Assembly: GCA_030699545.1 (NCBI GenBank)
Contig: JAUYMC010000156.1
Span: 1 to 34,992, forward strand
Length of the DNA stretch: 34,992 bases
Direction of reading: 5' to 3'
DNA from: Gemmatimonadales bacterium
GTDB taxonomy: Bacteria > Gemmatimonadota > Gemmatimonadetes > Gemmatimonadales > GWC2-71-9
In this document: positions 7,771-17,303 of the stretch, piece after piece
Position numbering within the stretch: the stretch's first letter is position 1
Layout of the letters: the number at the start of each line of letters is the position of its first letter
Translations under genes and position numbers: made by a program
The notes under the pieces: generated by a model
Seen by the model: the letters and a program-made list of their open reading frames with translations, nothing else
Told to the model about the DNA's origin: nothing
The model's database searches: none

Positions 7771-10464
7771 GAACAGCGGCTGCGCGTAATCCCGCGCGGC
7801 CGCTTCGAACAATGGCAGCAGCTCGGCCTGGCCCGAGATGAGCCCGTCCCCATTGAGGTCGGCAAAGGCGCGGTAGCGCGGCGACTCGTAGGGAATCGGC
7901 TCGGGGTGTGCCTGATACGCCGCATTCGCCAGCGCCGCAATCTCCTGGTCACCGAGGTCCGGCTCTCCCGTATCGCGCCGCACCGCATCGATATTCCGCC
8001 GGTTCACGAGATTTCGTACATCCAGATACACGCTGCCCTGACGCCCCGCGATCCGCAGCGGTCGCCGCAGCAAGAGATCGATCGTCATCGTCGGCGGCAG
8101 CCGGTAGCTGTTCGGCAGGCCGATCAGGGTGTCGCCGGTCGCGTTGGTGCGGGTGAATGGGAGTCCCGAGCTGGCGCGCACGATCGTCGCCGCTTCCAGT
8201 CCGGCGAACGGCTGCAGGCCGGCGATGCGGGGGCCCGCGCCATCAGGGATCACGGCCTGACCGACGACGGTGAGCCCGTGCCGGCGGTCATAGTCGAGCG
8301 GAAACTGGACGCGCGCGGGATCGATCGTGTCGCCGGAGGGGCTCACGCGGATCCGCCGCACGAGCTGAAAGGCGTCGGTCGCGGTCGCGTTGGCCTGCTG
8401 GAGCGTGTAGGCGACGCGCACGCCCCACCAGCCGGTGAGCAGCCGCTCGACGATCACTTCCGCGCCCTTCACGGCGCCGAAATCGAGATTGCCGAAAATC
8501 GTCGAATCGGGGTCGACCCCGAGCGGCACCGACGCGACCAATCCGTCGAGCTGCTTGTTGAAGACGTTGATCCGCAGCGTGGTGATCGGGGACGGCCGCG
8601 CGCGCAGCGAGAACTCGTACTGGGTGGCCTGTTCGAAACCGAGATTGGGGTTTCCGCGGCGGAACCGGCCGGTGCGCAGCGTGTCGTCGAAGGCGGCATC
8701 CACCAGGTACTGGAAATCCGGCGCCTGCGAGAACCGGCCCCAGCTCGCCACGAATGTCGCGCCCTTCAGCACCGTCGAGAACCCGAGGCGGGGGTTGATG
8801 GTGCGCCGGGCGCCCGTCACCGACCCGGGCACGCCCGTCCCCGGGTCGAACTGATCGTAGCGGACGCCCAGCGTGACGACGAAGTCTGCGCCGTGCAGCT
8901 GTCCCTCCACATATCCGGCGGCGGACGTCGGCGAGAACCGCGACGCCGTCGCGGGCGGGACGCTGTCGCCCGTCGCGAGGTAGCCGAGCACGCGCTGAAA
9001 GGTGCGGACCTGTTGGCGCGATACCTCCGCGCCGAAGTACAGATCGGCGCGCGGACCGCCCACACTGAGGTCGAGCTGGCCGCGCAGCTCGCGGTAGCGG
9101 TTCCACGCGATTCCGCCGTTGGACCCGCCGCCCAGAAAGAACGCCGGGACGCCCCAGGGGGATCGGTCGGTGAAGTCGGGCGCGTTGAACCCCGCGATCG
9201 CCGCGCCCGCGGCGACGGTATCCTGGCGGCGCGCCACGTCTTCACCCACGAACCGGAACGGGCGCCCGCTGACGGCGCCGAACGTGTACGCGGGCTCCTC
9301 CTCGAGCAGACCGCGGGTGAAGTCGCGCGTGAAGTAGCCGGCGCGCACGTCCGCCGTGAACGTATTCGTCGCGCGCTGGAAATGGACGCCGAGTAGATTA
9401 CCGCTGACGCGGCGCGCGGGAGCCCAGCGCGTCTCGTACTTGTAGGCGGGATCGTACAGCAGCCGCTGATCCGCCGACCGGAGGCCAAAGACGCGGAGCG
9501 TGTGCGGACCGCCGAGCCCGAGCCGGAGCTTCAGCGCGGCGTCGAACCGCTCGCCGCTGTTGTGCGGCAGCAGCGTGGGATTGTCGGAGCGCGGGTCCCG
9601 CGGATCGGCCGGCGGCGGCGCATGGACCGGATCGGCATCGAGGCGCCCCTCCCCGTCGAACACGGCGACCACGCCGCCGTTCGACCCGAGCGGCCCCTCG
9701 ACGGTGACGACGGCGCGGTCGAGTCCGAGGTCGGCCGATCCCCACAGCGGCCGGTCCGTCTCGAACGCCGCGCGGCCGCGCCATTCATCGGCGCCGTCCT
9801 TCGTGACGACGTTGATCAATCCGGAGATGGCCTGGCCGTAGCGCGCGGAGAAGCCGTTCGTCGCCAGCGCGGCCTCGGTGAGGAGATCGGGAGGAATGCG
9901 CACGCCGAGCGGCCCGGTGGAGGCGTCCAGCTGGTTCTTGACCCCCAGCCCGTCGAGCACGAACGCCTGTTGGCCGAGCCGGCCGCCGCGATAGCTCTCG
10001 CCCACGGCGCCGGCCGAGAGCGCGACCGCCTCGTCGAGCGTCGTGACCGGAAAGCGGCGCAGCTCCTCCGCGCCGATCCGCTGCACGGTGGCCACCACCG
10101 CGGGATCGAGAATCGTGTCGGCGTGCGCCTCGATCACGACGGGCCGGTCGATCGTATAGATGTCGACGACGAAGTTGACGACCGAGAGCTGCCCCGCCCG
10201 CACGAGCACGCTGTCGCGGCCCACCGTCTCATAGCCGATGGCGCGCACCGTGACGCGATGCCAGCCGCTGCGGACCTCGCGAATTCGGTAATAGCCGGCG
10301 CTGTCCGTCGTCGCGAGCCAGCGGCCGTCGAGCGCGACCTGCGCGCCGGCGATGGGGACGGCGCGTTCGCGCTGGCGCACGTGGCCGCTGATCCAGCCGT
10401 TGGTCTGCGCCCCGGCGAGCGCGGGCAGCAGCGCGAGCGCCGCCAGCAGAACGGCCGGCTTCAT
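7720..10464 (-). CDS. TonB-dependent receptor with N-terminal carboxypeptidase-regulatory-like domain
   Basis: Signal peptide; GWISGHVRQRERAVPIAGAQVALDGRWLATTDSAGYYRIREVRSGWHRVTVRAIGYE; plug motif VTTLDEAVALSAGAVGES...; long beta-barrel ending in RLGFELLF. Confidence 0.9.
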   Translation of the reverse strand: MKPAVLLAALALLPALAGAQTNGWISGHVRQRERAVPIAGAQVALDGRWLATTDSAGYYRIREVRSGWHRVTVRAIGYETVGRDSVLVRAGQLSVVNFVVDIYTIDRPVVIEAHADTILDPAVVATVQRIGAEELRRFPVTTLDEAVALSAGAVGESYRGGRLGQQAFVLDGLGVKNQLDASTGPLGVRIPPDLLTEAALATNGFSARYGQAISGLINVVTKDGADEWRGRAAFETDRPLWGSADLGLDRAVVTVEGPLGSNGGVVAVFDGEGRLDADPVHAPPPADPRDPRSDNPTLLPHNSGERFDAALKLRLGLGGPHTLRVFGLRSADQRLLYDPAYKYETRWAPARRVSGNLLGVHFQRATNTFTADVRAGYFTRDFTRGLLEEEPAYTFGAVSGRPFRFVGEDVARRQDTVAAGAAIAGFNAPDFTDRSPWGVPAFFLGGGSNGGIAWNRYRELRGQLDLSVGGPRADLYFGAEVSRQQVRTFQRVLGYLATGDSVPPATASRFSPTSAAGYVEGQLHGADFVVTLGVRYDQFDPGTGVPGSVTGARRTINPRLGFSTVLKGATFVASWGRFSQAPDFQYLVDAAFDDTLRTGRFRRGNPNLGFEQATQYEFSLRARPSPITTLRINVFNKQLDGLVASVPLGVDPDSTIFGNLDFGAVKGAEVIVERLLTGWWGVRVAYTLQQANATATDAFQLVRRIRVSPSGDTIDPARVQFPLDYDRRHGLTVVGQAVIPDGAGPRIAGLQPFAGLEAATIVRASSGLPFTRTNATGDTLIGLPNSYRLPPTMTIDLLLRRPLRIAGRQGSVYLDVRNLVNRRNIDAVRRDTGEPDLGDQEIAALANAAYQAHPEPIPYESPRYRAFADLNGDGLISGQAELLPLFEAAARDYAQPLFSFGPPRMFRLGFELLF

Positions 10465-11525
10465 GGGACGTCCGCCAGCCAGACGTCGGAACGGCCGGCC
10501 GTCCAGTCTTCGTACACGACGCGCGTGCCGTCCGGCGACAGTGCGGGCCTCCGAAACCGTGATGTATCGGCGCCCAGCACACTCTCGGCGCCGGTCGCCA
10601 GAATCACGAATCGCACCGGCCCGCCGTTATCGACCTGACTCGGTCCGAGAATCGAATCGGCCACAAAGAAAACGTCGCCGCCGACGACGGCGGCCAGACG
10701 TCCGGCCGCCACCGACACGTCCCGCGCGATGCCGGACGCGCCAAAGTCGTGCACGGTGGCGGTGTCGCCGCTCGAAAGCGCGTAGCGATACACGCGCGAG
10801 TCGCCGTTGCGTGTGACGTAAATGGTGTCGGGGGATGCACTGACGGCGGCGGACGAAACGGAATCCGTGCCCGCCAGCTCGGTCAGGACCGGCACGCTCC
10901 CGCTGAACTCGATCGTCACGAGTCGCAGGCCGGTGCGCACGGTGTCCGGTGCGCATGATGAGCACGGCTTCGGATACCTGACGCGTTGCGCCAGGAACAT
11001 CAGGCGTGTGCTGCCCAGCCAGGCGATACTCGCGACCGCCTCGTAGGGGCCGTCCGATACGCTATAGGGCAGCGGGCGCAGCACTCGGGCGCCGGACGGA
11101 TCCTCCAGCGTCCCGACGACGAGGGCCTGCGCATCAGGCCCGATCGGGACGGGGAATCGATGCGATGCGGCGCGGGCATACGCGACGCGGCCGTCCGGCC
11201 CGAACGCCGCCCCTTCGAACACGTCGAGTGAGTCGTTGGCGGCCGTCGTGCGGCACGAGTAGACCGCAACCGCGCCACCCCCTGCCGGCTGGACGGCCAG
11301 GCAACGGTCCCGATCCGCCCGATCCTGGCGTTCCGCGCTATACACGATGGCGCCATCGGGACGCCACGCTGGTCCGATATCCTCACCGACGTTGTACGTC
11401 AGCTGCACCAGCGGCCCCGAGGTACGCGGGCCGTCCGGGCCGTAGGCGCCCGGGCGAAACGGTTCGCTGTGGTCGCAAGCCGAAACGCCGGCGGCCACAA
11501 AGAGGAGACAGCGGACGTTCAGCAC
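10461..11525 (-). CDS. Lipoprotein with TolB/WD40-like (PD40) beta-propeller repeats
   Basis: Lipobox-like MLNVRCLLFVAAGVSAC; repeats such as IGPAWRPDGAIVYSAE and RRPALSPDGTRVVYEDW. Overlaps the TonB receptor start by 4 nt. Confidence 0.75.
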   Translation of the reverse strand: MLNVRCLLFVAAGVSACDHSEPFRPGAYGPDGPRTSGPLVQLTYNVGEDIGPAWRPDGAIVYSAERQDRADRDRCLAVQPAGGGAVAVYSCRTTAANDSLDVFEGAAFGPDGRVAYARAASHRFPVPIGPDAQALVVGTLEDPSGARVLRPLPYSVSDGPYEAVASIAWLGSTRLMFLAQRVRYPKPCSSCAPDTVRTGLRLVTIEFSGSVPVLTELAGTDSVSSAAVSASPDTIYVTRNGDSRVYRYALSSGDTATVHDFGASGIARDVSVAAGRLAAVVGGDVFFVADSILGPSQVDNGGPVRFVILATGAESVLGADTSRFRRPALSPDGTRVVYEDWTAGRSDVWLADVP

Positions 11526-11590
11526 TGGGGTCCGAATCTACCCGCGCCGCGTGTAGATTCCACCGTCGGCCCACACAACAGGAGACGGGA

Positions 11591-13540
11591 ATGATCGTGT
11601 CGCTCGTGCTCGCCCTGCAGCAGGCACCGCTGCCGCCGCTGCCCCCCGCGTGGACGGATACATCGCCGTTCCGCCGTCTCGACCTTCCCGCGCCGAATCT
11701 GATCCGCCAGGGATCGGGCGCGCCCGGTCCCGAGTACTGGCAGCAGCGGGCCGACTATACGATCGCCGTCACGCTCGACACCGCCCGCCACGCGATCAGC
11801 GGCCGGGAAACGATCCGCTACACCAACAACTCGCCCGACACCCTGCGACATCTCTGGCTGCAGCTCGATCAGAACGTGTTCCGCGACGACAGCCGGGGGG
11901 CGTTGCTCAATCCGCCCGACGCCCGCTTCGCGGCGCGGGGATTTCAAGGCGGTTTCGCGCTGGACGGGCTGAGCGCCGTCCGGCCGTCGGGCCGTCAGTC
12001 CGTCCGGCGCGTGCCGTTGCAGAGTATCGAGAACGGGACCCTCCTCAAGGTGCTGCTCGACCGGCCCCTCGCGCCCCGCGGCAACGTCTCGCTCGAGCTG
12101 GGCTTTTCGTTTCAGGTGCCGCAGCATGGCGCCGATCGCATGGGCCGCGAGCAATTCCCCGAAGGCTGGCTGTACGAAATCGCCCAATGGTACCCGCGCG
12201 TCGCGGTCTACGACGACGTGCGCGGCTGGAACACCGAGCAGTACCTCGGCCAGGGCGAGTTCTATCTCGAGTACGGTGACTTCGATTTCGCGATCACGGT
12301 GCCCCGCGGCTTCATCGTCGCCGGGACGGGCACGCTCGTGAATCCCACCGAGGTGCTCACGGCGGCGCAGCGGGCCCGGCTGGCGCGCGCGCTGCGCTCC
12401 GACACCACCATCGCGATCATCGCCAAGGACGAAGTCGGCCGGCCCGCGACGCGCCCGGTGGGAACCGCCCCCACGCTGACGTGGCGCTTCACGGCGAAGA
12501 ATGTGCGGGATGTGGCGTGGGCCACCGCGCCCAACTTCATTTGGGACGCGAGCGGCTGGAACGGCATCCTGATGCAGTCGTTCTATCCGCCCGTCGCCGA
12601 TTCGCTGTGGCGGGAATCCACGCGCATGGTCCGGCAATCGATCAAGCACTACGCGGAGAAGTGGTTCATGTATCCCTATCCCACCGCCATCAACGTGAAC
12701 GGACCGGTCGGCGGGATGGAGTATCCGATGATCGTGTTCTGCGCGAATCGCACGAGCCGCGAGGGGCTGTACGGTGTCACGTCGCACGAGCTCGGGCACG
12801 AGTGGTTCCCGATGGCGGTCGGCAACAACGAGCGGCTGCACGCCTGGATGGACGAAGGGTTCAACAGCTTCATCAACATCTACGCCGCCCGCGAGTACTT
12901 CCCCGACCGCGACTGGCTGCGGACGCGGGGTCAGGCTGCGGCGTGGGCCGAGTTTGCCGCCACCGGCCGCGACCAGCCGCCGATGCTGCCCCCCGACCGG
13001 ATCACGCCGCAGCTGCTGGGGCAGATCGCGTACACCAAGCCGGCGGTCGGGCTCTATCTCCTGCGCCATCAGATCGCCGACTCCGCGCGCTTCGATGCGG
13101 CGTTCCGCGAGTACATCCGCCGCTGGATCTTCAAGCATCCCACGCCGGCGGATTTCTTCCGGTCGATGGAGGACGGCCTGGGCGAGGATCTGTCGTGGTT
13201 CTGGCGCGGGTGGTTTTACCGGACGGACGTCGTCGACCTGGCGGTGGACTCCGTCCGCACCCGGCGCGACTCGACCGGGACTCTGACCGGCATCTTCCTC
13301 TCGAGCCCCGGCGGCCTGCCCATGCCCGTGCAGATGCGGCTCGGCTTTGCCGACGGCACGTCGGAGGACGTCCGGCTTCCCGTCGAAGCGTGGTACGAGG
13401 GGCGGCGCTTTCTCTACGTCCGGCGGTTCGCGAGCGAGCTGATCAGCGTGGACATCGATCCGGCGCGGGATTTTCCCGACGTGCGGCGCGGCAATAACGG
13501 ATGGAGCAAATCGCCGGCGCGCCCGCCGGCCCAGCCTTGA
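11591..13540 (+). CDS. M1-family (gluzincin) metallopeptidase
   Basis: GPVGGMEYPMIVF substrate motif; HELGHEWFPMAVGNNERLHAWMDEGFNSF (HExxH-x18-E). RBS-like GGAGAC before ATG 11591. Confidence 0.92.
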   Translation: MIVSLVLALQQAPLPPLPPAWTDTSPFRRLDLPAPNLIRQGSGAPGPEYWQQRADYTIAVTLDTARHAISGRETIRYTNNSPDTLRHLWLQLDQNVFRDDSRGALLNPPDARFAARGFQGGFALDGLSAVRPSGRQSVRRVPLQSIENGTLLKVLLDRPLAPRGNVSLELGFSFQVPQHGADRMGREQFPEGWLYEIAQWYPRVAVYDDVRGWNTEQYLGQGEFYLEYGDFDFAITVPRGFIVAGTGTLVNPTEVLTAAQRARLARALRSDTTIAIIAKDEVGRPATRPVGTAPTLTWRFTAKNVRDVAWATAPNFIWDASGWNGILMQSFYPPVADSLWRESTRMVRQSIKHYAEKWFMYPYPTAINVNGPVGGMEYPMIVFCANRTSREGLYGVTSHELGHEWFPMAVGNNERLHAWMDEGFNSFINIYAAREYFPDRDWLRTRGQAAAWAEFAATGRDQPPMLPPDRITPQLLGQIAYTKPAVGLYLLRHQIADSARFDAAFREYIRRWIFKHPTPADFFRSMEDGLGEDLSWFWRGWFYRTDVVDLAVDSVRTRRDSTGTLTGIFLSSPGGLPMPVQMRLGFADGTSEDVRLPVEAWYEGRRFLYVRRFASELISVDIDPARDFPDVRRGNNGWSKSPARPPAQP

Positions 13541-13553
13541 CGCGCGGGCCGAT

Positions 13554-13811
13554 CTAGAAGTCGGGGTGCATCAGGATCGCGCGGACCAGATCGTCGAACG
13601 GCCTGGACTCCGCCACGACGTTGCCGTCGGCATCGGTGCGCACGTTCCACGAGCACAGCTCGTTCAGCGCAGTCGCTTCTTCGTATGTAAGACGCAGGAC
13701 GTATCCGCCGTCCCGACGCTGCGCGGTGTCCAGTACGTTGCGGAGCACGTCGGGGAGGTGCTTCGCGGTGCGCACCACTTCGTACTGTTGGCTGGTCACG
13801 GGCAGATCCAT
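13554..13811 (-). CDS. Small hypothetical protein (85 aa)
   Basis: Fits between flanking genes: MDLPVTSQQYEVVRTAKHLPDVLRNVLDTAQRRDGGYVLRLTYEEATALNELCSWNV... Confidence 0.55.
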   Translation of the reverse strand: MDLPVTSQQYEVVRTAKHLPDVLRNVLDTAQRRDGGYVLRLTYEEATALNELCSWNVRTDADGNVVAESRPFDDLVRAILMHPDF

Positions 13812-13870
13812 GCGCTAATCTTGGTACCTTCGCACCGCCACCCGCAACCGCCGCCAACCCGGGATACCGC

Positions 13871-14872
13871 ATGCGCCGGACCGAGTTCCTCTCCACAGGC
13901 TTTCACGTGCCCGCGCGCGTCGTCACCAACGACGATCTCGCGAAGATCATGGACACCTCGGAGGAATGGATCGTGCAGCGCAGCGGGATCAAGACGCGGC
14001 GCTGGGTGAGCGAGGGAGACACCGGCGTCTCGCTCGCCCGGGAAGCGTCGCTCAAGGCCCTCGCCAAGGCCGGGCTCACGCCGCGGGACCTCGACTGCAT
14101 CATCTACTGCACCTGCACGCCCGATCACTTTGAGCCGGGCAACGGGGTCTTTTTGCAGCGCGAGCTGGGGATCACCGACATTCCCGCTTTGGATGTCCGC
14201 AATCAGTGCAGCGGGTTCATCTACGGGCTCTCCATCGCCGACGCCTGGATCCGCACCGGCCAGTACCGGCGGATTCTGCTGGTGGGGGCCGAGGTGCATT
14301 CGCGGGGGCTGGACAAGACCACGCGCGGCCGCGACACCGCGGTGCTGTTCGGCGATGGTGCCGGCGCGGTGGTGCTGGGCCCCCTCGACGGCAACGGCGC
14401 GGGACGCGGCGTGCTCTCCACGCACATCTTCGCCGACGGCCGCTACGCCGAGAAGTTGTGGGTCGATGGTCCGGGCCTGGCGCACGATCCCTACGTCAGC
14501 GTCGAAATGCTGGAGCAGGGCCTGCATCGCGCGGTGATGGAAGGGCGGGAGGTCTTCAAGTTCGCGTCGATCAAGATGCCGGAATCGGTCGGGATCGCGC
14601 TCGCCGCGAACCAGCTGAAGCCGGGCGACATCAAGCTGCTGGTGCCGCACCAGGCGAACCTGCGCATCATCGAGATGGTCCAGAAGGCCGCCGGGCTGCG
14701 CGACGATCAGGTCTACATCAACATCCAGCGCTACGGCAACACCACGGCGGCGTCCATCCCCATCGCGCTCGACGAAGCGCTCGCCGAACACCGCCTCGCC
14801 CGCGGCGACCTGCTGGTCCTCACCGCGTTCGGCTCCGGGTTCACCTGGGGCAGCGCCGCTATCCGTTGGTGA
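13871..14872 (+). CDS. fabH: Beta-ketoacyl-ACP synthase III-like protein
   Basis: Cys-His-Asn triad context: DVRNQCSGFIYGL, LLVPHQANLRIIE, INIQRYGNTTAASIPIAL; GDGAGAVVLG; C-terminal GSGFTWGSAAIRW. Confidence 0.93.
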   Translation: MRRTEFLSTGFHVPARVVTNDDLAKIMDTSEEWIVQRSGIKTRRWVSEGDTGVSLAREASLKALAKAGLTPRDLDCIIYCTCTPDHFEPGNGVFLQRELGITDIPALDVRNQCSGFIYGLSIADAWIRTGQYRRILLVGAEVHSRGLDKTTRGRDTAVLFGDGAGAVVLGPLDGNGAGRGVLSTHIFADGRYAEKLWVDGPGLAHDPYVSVEMLEQGLHRAVMEGREVFKFASIKMPESVGIALAANQLKPGDIKLLVPHQANLRIIEMVQKAAGLRDDQVYINIQRYGNTTAASIPIALDEALAEHRLARGDLLVLTAFGSGFTWGSAAIRW

Positions 14873-15017
14873 GGTCGGCCGCTTTCAATTCGCGCAGCGA
14901 GCAGGTACGCCAGCTGGAGTCGCGCATCGCTGTAGCGGGGCGGCATGGGCCAGATTTGCGGACGAAACGGCTCCCCCGCAAGTTGCGTACGGAGAAAGGT
15001 TCACTCGGAGACACCTT

Positions 15018-15281
15018 ATGATCGGATTGGCTCTCGCCGTGGCGGCACTCGCCGGCGGCTTTCTCGTGTCCCGCGACTTCGTCAGGCGGAAGCTCCGCTA
15101 CGTCGACGCCGTGCGCAAACCTTCCGCGCCGCTGATCGCGGGCGCCGCCGCGGCCGCCGTCGTCTTGCCGGTGGCGCTGCTGCCGATCGTGACCGTCGGT
15201 ACCGCGGTGGCCTTCGGGGTGGGCGTCGCCGGCGGCGTGGCGAGCGGGCGCTCGGCACCGCCCCCCGAGACACCGGTCTAG
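15018..15281 (+). CDS. Small membrane protein (87 aa), unknown function
   Basis: MIGLALAVAALAGGFLVSRDFVRRKLRYVDAVRKPSAP...; two hydrophobic segments. Confidence 0.6.
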   Translation: MIGLALAVAALAGGFLVSRDFVRRKLRYVDAVRKPSAPLIAGAAAAAVVLPVALLPIVTVGTAVAFGVGVAGGVASGRSAPPPETPV

Positions 15282-16240
15282 CCGGCGCTCACGGCCTTGG
15301 CGGGAGCGGCGAGCTCGGGGCGGCCCGCCACCACCCGCAGCGCGCGCACCGGCTCCCGCGCGAATGTCTTCCCCGCCCCCTTCTCCACTTCCTCGAGCGC
15401 GTTCCAGCGGGTGAACGCCTGACGCACCGGCGTCGCCATCTGCAGCGTTTCGAACGCATCGGCGACCGCCAGGATCTTGACGGTCAGGGGAATCGGCAGC
15501 GCCTCGATGTCCCAGTCGTCGCCGACGACTTCGTAGTAGTGCGTATACTCCGCGATGATCTCCGCCGCGCCGCGCAGCGCGCTCGCCACGGTGACCCGCG
15601 CGTCCGTCACCGACCGTGACAGGAGCCGCAGCACCCGCTGGTCGGCCGTGCCGACTTCGTGCAGCAGCGCCGCGATCCGCAGGTTTTCGAGCTCCCGTTC
15701 GGACAGCTTGAGCGCGGCGCCCATCGCGGCCGCCAGGTCCGCGACGCGGGTCGAGTGCCCTTGCTGGTTGTTCTCGGTGGACTCGATGTGGAAGGTGAGC
15801 ACCTCGAGCGTCGCGAGGTAGGCATTGCGCAGGTCCGCGAGCCGGGCGGCGCGCTGTTCGGCCAGCCCGCCCACGACGTACCCCGTGAGGATCAGGAATC
15901 CTCCCCAGGGGATGATCGTCAGCAGCGCGTCCTCGGTCAGCCCGGCCTCCATCCCCAGTCCCTCGAAGGCCTGGAAGAAGAACACCAGGGCCCCCACAAA
16001 CACCCCGGCGAACACCGCAAAGCGGCGCCCGCCGAAGAATCCGGCGAGGATGATCGGCAGATAATAGAAGCTGAGAAAGGCGAATTTCCGGTCGATCAGG
16101 TAATTGATCGCCAAGAGGGACGCGACCAGCAGCAGAACGAAGAGCCGCTCGAAGTTCCGAAAGAAGAACTGCTTGGCGCGCTCGAGCGTCCGGTCGGTGA
16201 CCATGGCGGCCAAAGTGGGGAATTCGGCTGCAATCTGCAA
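15278..16240 (-). CDS. Membrane protein with degenerate HD-GYP-like domain
   Basis: N-terminal TM bundle (YLPIILAGFFGGRRFAVFAGVFVGALVFFFQ), then GHSTRVADLAAAMGAALKLSERELENLRIAALLHEVGTAD and VKILAVADAFETLQMATPVRQAFT. Start may be 16204. Confidence 0.75.
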   Translation of the reverse strand: MQIAAEFPTLAAMVTDRTLERAKQFFFRNFERLFVLLLVASLLAINYLIDRKFAFLSFYYLPIILAGFFGGRRFAVFAGVFVGALVFFFQAFEGLGMEAGLTEDALLTIIPWGGFLILTGYVVGGLAEQRAARLADLRNAYLATLEVLTFHIESTENNQQGHSTRVADLAAAMGAALKLSERELENLRIAALLHEVGTADQRVLRLLSRSVTDARVTVASALRGAAEIIAEYTHYYEVVGDDWDIEALPIPLTVKILAVADAFETLQMATPVRQAFTRWNALEEVEKGAGKTFAREPVRALRVVAGRPELAAPAKAVSAG

Positions 16241-16268
16241 GCCGAACCCCTAATTGGCGGGGAACCGC

Positions 16269-16469
16269 TCACCGATCGCCGTCGGCGTCGCCCGGCGCAT
16301 CCGACCGGTCGAAACCGGCGCACCGGCGCACCGGTAACGCCGGGTAGCGCGGAAAGCTCGGGTCGGTATCCGCCCGGAGGCACCGGAGGAACACCGACCC
16401 GCGCCGGGTCGTCACCCGCCGCATCCAGCGGCAGTCCGCGCACAGGCCAGGCGGCGTGGGATCGATCAT
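16269..16469 (-). CDS. Small Cys-rich protein (66 aa), putative metal-binding/zinc-ribbon-like
   Basis: MIDPTPPGLCADCRWMRRVTTRRGSVFLRCLRADTDPSFPRYPALPVRRCAGFDRSDAPGDADGDR: CxxC plus two further Cys in a conserved-looking context. Hidden in the ORF track as the tail of a spurious 343-aa ORF. Confidence 0.7.
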   Translation of the reverse strand: MIDPTPPGLCADCRWMRRVTTRRGSVFLRCLRADTDPSFPRYPALPVRRCAGFDRSDAPGDADGDR

Positions 16470-16505
16470 TAGGCCAACGGACAAGCTAGTTATATCTTGG
16501 AGCCC

Positions 16506-17303
16506 GTGAGCCAGGTCGATGACTTCGGGCTCCCCCCCGGTGTGCGGAACGAATATCTGCAGGGAGTGCGCGACCAGCTGGGCGGGATCGCCTAGCTGGC
16601 CGAGCGCCTTGTCGCCGCGGGCGACGACCTCCCGGCGCTCGAAGAGCTGCGCCGGGAAGCGCACCGGATTCGCGGCTCCGCCGGCTCGTTCGGATTCGCG
16701 CAGGCGACGCTCGTGGCGGCGGAGCTGGAAGAGGCGGCCAAGCAGTGGGTGGCGCACCCGGCGGAGGGCGCCGCCGGCCGGGGCGCCGCGGCGCGAGGCT
16801 TCGTGCGGCGGCTCGCCGCCGCGCTGTTCACCAAACAGGCGCAGGCTCCCCCTGCGCAGACGCCCATCTCGGTCGCAGCCACTCCCCCACCGGAACCTCC
16901 CCCGGCGCCCACCGACGGAGCCGTCCTCCCGCCCGAGGTCATCGTCGTCGAGGACGATGCCGCGCTGGCCGATTTGATCACCTTCGGGCTCGACGCGCGT
17001 GGCTATCGCTACCTCCACTTTCGCAACGGCCGCGAGGCGCTCGACGTCCTCCGCGTTTTGGAGACGGGGGGCACGACGCCGCTGCTGTTGCTCGACGTCG
17101 ACCTGCCGGCGCTCGACGGCTACTCGATTTTCGAAGCGTTGCAGCAGGAAGCGCCCGGGAAGTTTCGCGTGGTCTTCACGACGGTTCACGGCAGCGAAGC
17201 GGAGCAGCTGCGCGGCCTCGAAGCCGGAGCGATCGATTACATGGTGAAGCCGATGAGTCTGCGCGTGGCGCTCGAGAAGATCCGCCGCTGGGTGGGCCAC
17301 TGA
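16506..17303 (+). pseudogene. Hpt-domain + receiver-domain response regulator interrupted by in-frame TAG (16593-16595)
   Basis: From GTG 16506: VSQVDDFGLPPGVRNEYLQGVRDQLGGIA*LAERLVAAGDDLPALEELRREAHRIRGSAGSFGFAQ...; receiver PEVIVVEDDAALADLITFG...LLLLDVDLPALDGYSIFEAL...VVFTTVHG...YMVKP. Confidence 0.75.

Noticed and set aside
11006-11590. N-terminal extension of the M1 peptidase ORF
   Set aside because: Runs antisense through the lipoprotein gene; RBS and hydrophobic N-terminus support ATG 11591.
14873-15017. Possible coiled-coil gene remnant (SEQVRQLESRIA) downstream of fabH
   Set aside because: Only about 12 plausible residues; too short to separate from chance.
16269-17300. 343-aa minus-strand ORF as a single gene
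   Set aside because: Only the last 66 codons look real; the rest is antisense to the receiver gene.
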